Assembly (NCBI RefSeq): GCF_946479275.1
Contig: NZ_CAMLFE010000004.1
Location: 62,001 to 126,000 of the forward strand
DNA: 64,000 nucleotides
From: an uncultured Bartonella sp.
GTDB lineage: Bacteria; Pseudomonadota; Alphaproteobacteria; Rhizobiales; Rhizobiaceae
Direction: 5' to 3'
Positions 58,592-64,000 of the stretch are shown here, in pieces; positions within the stretch are counted from its first letter, which is position 1, and every line of letters starts with the position of its first letter. The notes beneath the pieces are model-generated. The model worked only from the letters and a program-made list of their open reading frames with translations, was not told the DNA's origin and searched no databases. The position numbers were made by a program, and so were the translations under genes.

Positions 58592-59830
58592 CTATAAAAC
58601 AAGCTTTTTATCTTCTTTTCCTTCACGAATTCTGGTGGGAAGTCCCATTTCATCAAGTCTTTTCAAGAACGGTTCCGGTGGCAATTCTTCCACATTGGCC
58701 ATGGTTTTTACATCCCAATCGCCAAGTGCCACCAATATGGCAGCGGCGACGGCCGGAACACCTGCTGTGTAGGAAATAGCTTGTGAACCTGTTTCAAGAT
58801 AGGCTTCTCTGTGGTCGGCAATATTATAGATAAACACCTCACGGTGTTTGCCATCTTTTTCACCTTTGACGAGATCGCCGATGCAGGTTTTACCGGTATA
58901 ATCAGGTGCGAGCGAAGATGGGTCCGGCAAAACAGCTTTGACCACTTTAAGCGGAACAACTTCCAGACCTTCAGCGGTTTTTATGGGTTGTTCGGATAAA
59001 AGCCCAAGATTTTTCAACACATTGAATACGGTAATATAGCGTTCACCAAACCCCATCCAGAAGCGGATATTCGGCACATCAAGATTTTTTGACAAAGAAT
59101 GGATTTCGTCATGACCGGTCATATAGGTGTTGCGCCGACCGACAACCGGCAAATCCCATTCGTGGCCGATTTCAAACATTTTGTTTGAAACCCATTTGCT
59201 GTTTTGCCATGACCAGACCTGACCGGTAAATTCGCGAAAATTGATTTCCGGATCGAAATTGGTGGCAAACCAGCGCCCGTGACTACCGGCATTGATATCA
59301 ATAATATCAATATCGCTGATTTTGTCGAAATAGTCCTGATGGGCAAGCGCTGCATATGCATTGACCACTCCGGGGTCAAAGCCTGCTCCCAGAATTGCAG
59401 TCACTTTATGGGATTCACATTCTTCGCGGCGTGGCCATTCATAATTGCCATACCAGGGGGGCGTCTCGCATATCTTTAGCGGATCCTCGTGAATAGCTGT
59501 GTCGATATAGGCTGCACCGGTCTCAATACAGGCCGACAGAACGGACATATTAAGAAAAGCCGAGCCGACATTGATAACAATCTGGCTTTTTGTTTTGCGA
59601 ATGAGATCTGCCGTCGATTTTACATCCATTGCGTCGAGATGGTGCGTTTCGAACACACCTTTTACCTTCATGGATTTTTTCTCTTTGACGGATGCAATGA
59701 TCGACTCGCATTTTTGCAGTGTTCGTGATGCGATATGAAGATCACCGAGAATATCGTTATGTTGGGCGCATTTGTGAGCAACCACCTGAGCTACTCCGCC
59801 TGCGCCAATAATCAGGATATTCTTTTTCAT
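58592..59830 (-). CDS. Carboxynorspermidine/carboxyspermidine dehydrogenase (saccharopine dehydrogenase family)
   Basis: NADPH-dependent condensation of aspartate semialdehyde with a diamine (putrescine or diaminopropane) to carboxyspermidine or carboxynorspermidine, alternative polyamine pathway. 412 residues: Rossmann IIGAGGVAQVVAHKCAQ (about 6-22), substrate region TAILGAGFDPGVVNAYAAL and a C-terminal Rossmann return. AGGAGA precedes the ATG. Follows the decarboxylase gene on the same strand (57-base gap); the pair makes spermidine without SpeD/SpeE. Confidence 0.9.
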   Translation of the reverse strand: MKKNILIIGAGGVAQVVAHKCAQHNDILGDLHIASRTLQKCESIIASVKEKKSMKVKGVFETHHLDAMDVKSTADLIRKTKSQIVINVGSAFLNMSVLSACIETGAAYIDTAIHEDPLKICETPPWYGNYEWPRREECESHKVTAILGAGFDPGVVNAYAALAHQDYFDKISDIDIIDINAGSHGRWFATNFDPEINFREFTGQVWSWQNSKWVSNKMFEIGHEWDLPVVGRRNTYMTGHDEIHSLSKNLDVPNIRFWMGFGERYITVFNVLKNLGLLSEQPIKTAEGLEVVPLKVVKAVLPDPSSLAPDYTGKTCIGDLVKGEKDGKHREVFIYNIADHREAYLETGSQAISYTAGVPAVAAAILVALGDWDVKTMANVEELPPEPFLKRLDEMGLPTRIREGKEDKKLVL

Positions 59831-59887
59831 TCCCGGTTTGTCTCCTAAATTTTGCTTTCAAAACCCTTGTTAAATTTGGAGCCTTTT

Positions 59888-60985
59888 TCAAGAAAGGCTT
59901 TCACAATAGTCTTTATACCCGAATTCACGTTGAACTCGAATGGTTCCATCCAATTCTTTTATCGCAATAGCGGGCATATTAAGACCATTGAACCAATTTT
60001 TTTTCACCATTGTGTAGCCGGCTGCATCTTCTATCGACAAATGATCTCCTACTTTCAATTTTTCAGGAAAACGGAATGTTCCGAAAATATCTCCGGCAAG
60101 GCATGATTTGCCACAAACCATAATTTCATGAGGTCCCTGATTTGGTGAAATTTTCGCTTTTTCCCGATAAACGAGAAGATCAAGCATATGAGCTTCGATG
60201 GAACTGTCAACAATCGCAAGATCCTTGCCATTATGCATTGTGTCAAGAACGGTAACTTCAAGTGTTGCGCTATTGGTAATAGAAGCTTCACCCGGTTCAA
60301 GATAAACAGTAACCCCGTATTTATCCGAGAAACGCTTGAGCCTGTCGGCAAAAGCTTCAAGCGGATAATCTTTACCCGTAAAATAGAGGCCGCCGCCGAG
60401 GCTCACCCATTGAATATGGTGGAAAAGTTGGCCGAATTTTTGTTCTATATCCGAAAGCATCCGGTCAAACAAAACAAAGTCGCCATTTTCGCAATTATAG
60501 TGAATCATAAAACCGTTTACGAGCGGCAAAACCGCTTCGATCTTTTCGTAACTTGTTTCGCCAAGACGACTGAAAGGGCGGGCAGGGTCGGCAAGGTCAA
60601 AGCTGGAACAGCTCATTCCCGGATTTAATCGCAAACCTCTTTCGATATGTTCAGATTTTTTTGCAAATCTATGAAGCTGGTTGATGGAATTGAATATGAT
60701 TGTATCGGCATAAGTGATCGCTTCATCAATTTCATAATCGGCCCAAGCGACAGAATAGGCATGGGTTTCTTTGCCGAATTTTTCTTTTCCCAGACGTAGT
60801 TCGTAAAGAGATGATGACGTGGTGCCATCCATATAGTGCGCCATAAAATCGAAAACGCCCCATGTTGCAAAACATTTCAATGCCAAAAGCGATTTGGCCC
60901 CTGACAGTTCACGAAGGTGCACAATTTTTTCCATATTGCGCATCAACTTCGATTTATCGACAAGGTAATAGGGCGTTTGAAGCAT
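59888..60985 (-). CDS. nspC: Carboxynorspermidine decarboxylase
   Basis: PLP decarboxylase, second step of the alternative spermidine/norspermidine pathway. 365 residues of the alanine-racemase fold group: PLP lysine in SLLALKCFATW (Lys about 38), LGGGLYFTGKDY, EPGEASITNSA with the PLP-phosphate region, and CLAGDIFGTF with the active-site Cys near the C-terminal half. AGGAT lies eight bases before the ATG. First gene of the pair. Confidence 0.92.
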   Translation of the reverse strand: MLQTPYYLVDKSKLMRNMEKIVHLRELSGAKSLLALKCFATWGVFDFMAHYMDGTTSSSLYELRLGKEKFGKETHAYSVAWADYEIDEAITYADTIIFNSINQLHRFAKKSEHIERGLRLNPGMSCSSFDLADPARPFSRLGETSYEKIEAVLPLVNGFMIHYNCENGDFVLFDRMLSDIEQKFGQLFHHIQWVSLGGGLYFTGKDYPLEAFADRLKRFSDKYGVTVYLEPGEASITNSATLEVTVLDTMHNGKDLAIVDSSIEAHMLDLLVYREKAKISPNQGPHEIMVCGKSCLAGDIFGTFRFPEKLKVGDHLSIEDAAGYTMVKKNWFNGLNMPAIAIKELDGTIRVQREFGYKDYCESLS

Positions 60986-61159
60986 TTTTTAATCCTGCAA
61001 TATCCGGTTTTCCGATGGCTATCAAAGCCTCGACCACATATAGAAACACATTTCTATAAGAGCAAATATGTTCTTCATTAACTATAGCAAAAAAGAGTGC
61101 AGTTTTCTCGATTTGATGTCTGCTATAGTCCTGATGTGTCGTTCTGGGAAGGATTCTTA

Positions 61160-61618
61160 ATGCTTAAATTCAATAAACCTTTTTGCTTGTTTGTCGGACT
61201 GCCATTGATCGGTCTTGTTGCTGCTTTTTCCTCATTTGCTGCTGATCTCAATGAGAATCTTGTGGTTGCGCAAAACGCAAAAACAACCGAATCTTCTGCT
61301 ATTACAAGCACGAGCCGGGGCGAATTGAACGGTTTCAAAGGTTATCGCCATCATCGAACCGGTTATAAAAAACATACAGATGGCTGGTGGTATCCGGAAG
61401 CAGCATTTGAACCGGGCGCACATGCTGATAGCACCAATGTGAAACTTAAAAAAACGTCACAAAAATCCAAAAAAGAAGATGATAAACCATGGCTTATCAA
61501 AAACCATGTCGATTTTTGTTCGTCAAAATATAAGTCCTATACAAGTTCCGATAACAGCTATCAGCCTTTTAACGGTCCGCGAAAACAATGTGTATCGCGT
61601 TATTACAGTCCGAAATGA
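61160..61618 (+). CDS. BA14K family exported protein
   Basis: 152 residues: signal peptide (FCLFVGLPLIGLVAAFSSFAA), a basic His/Tyr-rich middle (FKGYRHHRTGYKKH), and a C-terminal BA14K-like motif HVDFCSSKYKSYTSSDNSYQ with Cys pair and terminal CVSRYY. BA14K proteins are Rhizobiales envelope proteins that react immunologically in Brucella; possible lectin-like activity, function not settled. The ATG at 61160 with GGAAGGA six bases upstream is preferred to the upstream in-frame start at 61097. Confidence 0.85.
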   Translation: MLKFNKPFCLFVGLPLIGLVAAFSSFAADLNENLVVAQNAKTTESSAITSTSRGELNGFKGYRHHRTGYKKHTDGWWYPEAAFEPGAHADSTNVKLKKTSQKSKKEDDKPWLIKNHVDFCSSKYKSYTSSDNSYQPFNGPRKQCVSRYYSPK

Positions 61619-61833
61619 AAATCGTCCGGTTAACGGCAGTCGGATTTTATAAACGCTCCATTCCGGATAAATGAGGAAATTTTGTAACAACCGGAAAATT
61701 TTTCTTGGTTAAGCCATCGAAAGGGCTTGCGTGTGAGGCTTTAAAACATCCAATATAAAATTCAGGTGATACCGATTCATTTCCGGTAACCTATATAGAA
61801 ACGAGGCCCGAAAAACAGGATGGTTTATAGATA

Positions 61834-64000
61834 ATGACAACACGGGAAGCAATCTTGATATTGCTGGTAATACTTCCCTTTGTCGGTAGTGCCATTATCG
61901 GTTTTTTTCGTTCAACAGCAAAAAATAATGAAGCATGGTTTGTCGGTGCAATCGCACTTATGGCGCTGTTTTCTACCATCATGCTTTATCCGGCCATTTC
62001 AGCCGGCAATGTTATAAGACTTGATATTTTATGGTTGCCGCAATGGGGGTTGAATTTCACCTTGCGGATGGATGGTTTTTCCTGGTTGTTTTCACTTCTT
62101 ATAACGGGTATCGGCCTGCTCGTTGTTGTCTATGCCCGTTATTATATGAATCCGGCTGATCCGGTACCGCGTTTTTTTTCATTTCTGCTTGCCTTCATGG
62201 GCTCGATGCTTGGAATGGTGTTGTCGGGTAACATTGTTCTCCTCGTTATTTTCTGGGAACTCACCAGTATTTTCTCGTTTTTGTTGATCGGCTACTGGTA
62301 CCATAATGCAAGTGCACGTGATGGTGCGCGCATGGCCCTGACCGTGACAGGATTTGGCGGCTTTGCGCTTCTTGTCGGTATGTTGATTATCGGTCACATT
62401 GTCGGCAGCTATGATCTTGATGTCGTGTTAAATTCGGGATCACTTATCAAAGCAAGTCCGCTTTATATTCCGGCACTTGTCTGTGTGCTTCTGGGAGCGT
62501 TGACAAAAAGCGCACAATTTCCATTCCATTTCTGGCTCCCTAACGCAATGGCCGCGCCGACGCCGGTTTCTGCCTATCTTCATTCGGCAACAATGGTCAA
62601 AGCCGGTGTGTTTCTTATGGTGCGGTTCTGGCCGGTACTGTCGGGGACAGAAGCATGGTTCTGGATTATCGGGCTTTGCGGTTTGATTACGCTTTTGATT
62701 GGCGCCTATTTTGCTATGTTCCAACAGGACCTTAAAGGTCTGCTTGCCTATTCGACAATCAGCCATCTGGGGTTGATAACCACGCTCTTAAGTCTTGCAA
62801 GCCCGCTTGCTTGCGTTGCAGCAATTTTCCATATCGTCAACCATGCTATCTTCAAGGCATCGTTATTTATGGCAGCGGGCATTATTGACCATGAAACGGG
62901 AACGCGCGATATGCGCAAATTGTCGGGGCTTTTCCGTTATATGCCGTTTACCGGAACATTGGCGCTGGTTGCAAGTGCTGCCATGGCAGGGGTGCCGCTT
63001 CTCAACGGCTTCATATCAAAGGAAATGTTTTTTGCCGAAGCGGTTGAAGTCCACATGGAATCCTGGCTCGACAAGAGTACACCTTATCTCGCAACGCTAG
63101 CAGGATTATTGAGTGTTACCTATTCGGTGCGTTTTATTCATGGAGTATTTTTTGGCGGAAAACCGCATGATTTGCCAAAAATTCCGCATGAACCACCGCA
63201 TTTCATGCGTTTTCCAATCGAGCTGTTGGTATTTTTGTGCCTTCTCATCGGTATATTTCCGAAATTTGCAATCGGTGGCATTTTGGGCACCGCCGTTCAC
63301 TCGGTATTGGGGTCAGTAACGCCGCATTATGATCTGGCTCTCTGGCATGGGTTCAATGCGCCGCTTGTCATGAGCCTCATTGCTTTGATAGGTGGGCTCG
63401 TACTTTATATTCTGACGCGCAAATATCTGAAATCCTGTGAAGGTGGCCCGCCATTTTTCAGACATTTGAAAGGGCAGCGTATTTTTGAACGCGTATTGGT
63501 AACAATATCCTGGAAATGGGCGCGTTCGGCCGAGGCTTTTCTTTCTACCCGTCGCCTGCAAGTTGAAGTGCGCTGGATTATCCTTGCGCCAATCGTCGCA
63601 CTCTTGTTGTTGATTGCCGAAAATCAATGGATTGATGCGGGTGCATTGCCGCTTTTTCCGCTTGATCTGCCATTTTTAATTATCTGGTTGATCGGTGGTG
63701 TTTGCGCAATATTGGTTGCATGGCAGGCAAAATTCCACCGCTTCGCTTCGTTGATACTTCTGGGTGTCACGGGGCTTATGACATGTGCCACATTCTTGTG
63801 GCTTTCGGCCCCCGATCTTGCCCTGACACAACTGGTTGTGGAGGTTGTCACAACAGTTCTTCTGCTTTTGGGGCTTAGATGGTTGCCCAAACGCTTGCAG
63901 GCTCCCGATCCTATGCCCGACGGTTTTACACCTTGGTTGAGAAGAGGCCGCGACTTCCTTATCGCTGTCGCAGGCGGGGGCGGGCTTGCCTGGCTTTCCT
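61834..64000 (+). CDS. mrpA: Monovalent cation/H+ antiporter subunit A (MrpA/PhaA), partial
   Basis: Large subunit of the Mrp/Pha Na+(K+)/H+ antiporter, related to respiratory complex I subunits. The first 722 codons are present without a stop; the full protein would be near 970 residues. N-terminal NuoL-like core: many transmembrane segments, LVIFWELTSIFSFLLIGYW (about 137-155), LTKSAQFPFHFWLPNAMAAP (about 226-245), VSAYLHSATMVKAG, and HIVNHAIFKASLF. The C-terminal Mrp-specific region begins near TFLWLSAPDLALTQLVVEVV. The window ends inside it. The other Mrp subunits should follow to the right. Start ATG at 61834; ribosome binding site distant. Confidence 0.93.
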   Translation, partial: MTTREAILILLVILPFVGSAIIGFFRSTAKNNEAWFVGAIALMALFSTIMLYPAISAGNVIRLDILWLPQWGLNFTLRMDGFSWLFSLLITGIGLLVVVYARYYMNPADPVPRFFSFLLAFMGSMLGMVLSGNIVLLVIFWELTSIFSFLLIGYWYHNASARDGARMALTVTGFGGFALLVGMLIIGHIVGSYDLDVVLNSGSLIKASPLYIPALVCVLLGALTKSAQFPFHFWLPNAMAAPTPVSAYLHSATMVKAGVFLMVRFWPVLSGTEAWFWIIGLCGLITLLIGAYFAMFQQDLKGLLAYSTISHLGLITTLLSLASPLACVAAIFHIVNHAIFKASLFMAAGIIDHETGTRDMRKLSGLFRYMPFTGTLALVASAAMAGVPLLNGFISKEMFFAEAVEVHMESWLDKSTPYLATLAGLLSVTYSVRFIHGVFFGGKPHDLPKIPHEPPHFMRFPIELLVFLCLLIGIFPKFAIGGILGTAVHSVLGSVTPHYDLALWHGFNAPLVMSLIALIGGLVLYILTRKYLKSCEGGPPFFRHLKGQRIFERVLVTISWKWARSAEAFLSTRRLQVEVRWIILAPIVALLLLIAENQWIDAGALPLFPLDLPFLIIWLIGGVCAILVAWQAKFHRFASLILLGVTGLMTCATFLWLSAPDLALTQLVVEVVTTVLLLLGLRWLPKRLQAPDPMPDGFTPWLRRGRDFLIAVAGGGGLAWLS

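Overview
The window looks like chromosomal core sequence from an alphaproteobacterium of the order Hyphomicrobiales (Rhizobiales), most probably the family Bartonellaceae. The evidence is gene content and order: hemE-hemJ-rho-mnmE-mnmG-rsmG-parA-parB; omp19-zapE-mdh-sucCD-sucAB-MAPEG-lysE-lpd; and tlpA divergent from argH-lptM-like-lysA-DUF4175. The moderate-to-low G+C and the lineage proteins (Omp19/Inh lipoprotein, BA14K protein, PduO-type adenosyltransferase) agree. Retained argG, argH, lysA and dapF suggest a biosynthetically capable member such as the bee-gut Bartonella apis group rather than the reduced blood-borne species; that is inference. No rRNA, tRNA, transposase, phage, CRISPR or defence genes were seen.

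Layout. 0-21 kb is a mixed housekeeping region: methyltransferase, aldo/keto reductase, cysK, DUF305 protein, the DUF4175-lysA-lptM-like-argH block divergent from tlpA, a BrkB/YihY protein, cobalamin adenosyltransferase plus 3-hydroxybutyryl-CoA dehydrogenase, a 2-hydroxyacid dehydrogenase, an SH3-domain protein, a tandem hairpin repeat, an FAA hydrolase, a LysE exporter and argG. 21-29 kb runs leftwards: polA, dnaQ, coaE, aroE, maf and the PPDK/PEPS regulatory protein, with a strong small-RNA candidate beside polA. 28.99-29.39 kb is the probable chromosomal origin: DnaA boxes, a perfect TTAA-N7-TTAA CtrA box and a GANTC cluster next to hemE. 29.4-38.5 kb runs rightwards from it (heme, Rho, tRNA-modification and parAB genes) with four parS sites. 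38.9-44.4 kb is a leftward block (unknown exported protein, gloB, yciB, ftsY, mtaB, dapF). 44.9-57 kb is the rightward omp19-zapE and TCA-cycle block. 57.4-64 kb holds a TraB/GumN protein, the two-gene carboxynorspermidine (polyamine) pathway, a BA14K protein and the first 722 codons of the Mrp/Pha Na+/H+ antiporter subunit A, cut by the window edge.

How it works together. The origin, parS sites and ParAB form a replication and segregation centre; genes on both sides are mostly transcribed away from the origin. The TCA block encodes malate dehydrogenase, succinyl-CoA synthetase and the whole 2-oxoglutarate dehydrogenase complex, with two unrelated small membrane-protein genes sitting between E2 and E3. 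I found no clearly new multi-gene system. The less ordinary signals are non-coding: the small RNA by polA with CU-rich loops, the 57-bp tandem hairpin repeats between convergent genes, an orphan terminator near 44.8 kb, and a 50-residue membrane protein whose ribosome binding site lies inside a perfect hairpin.
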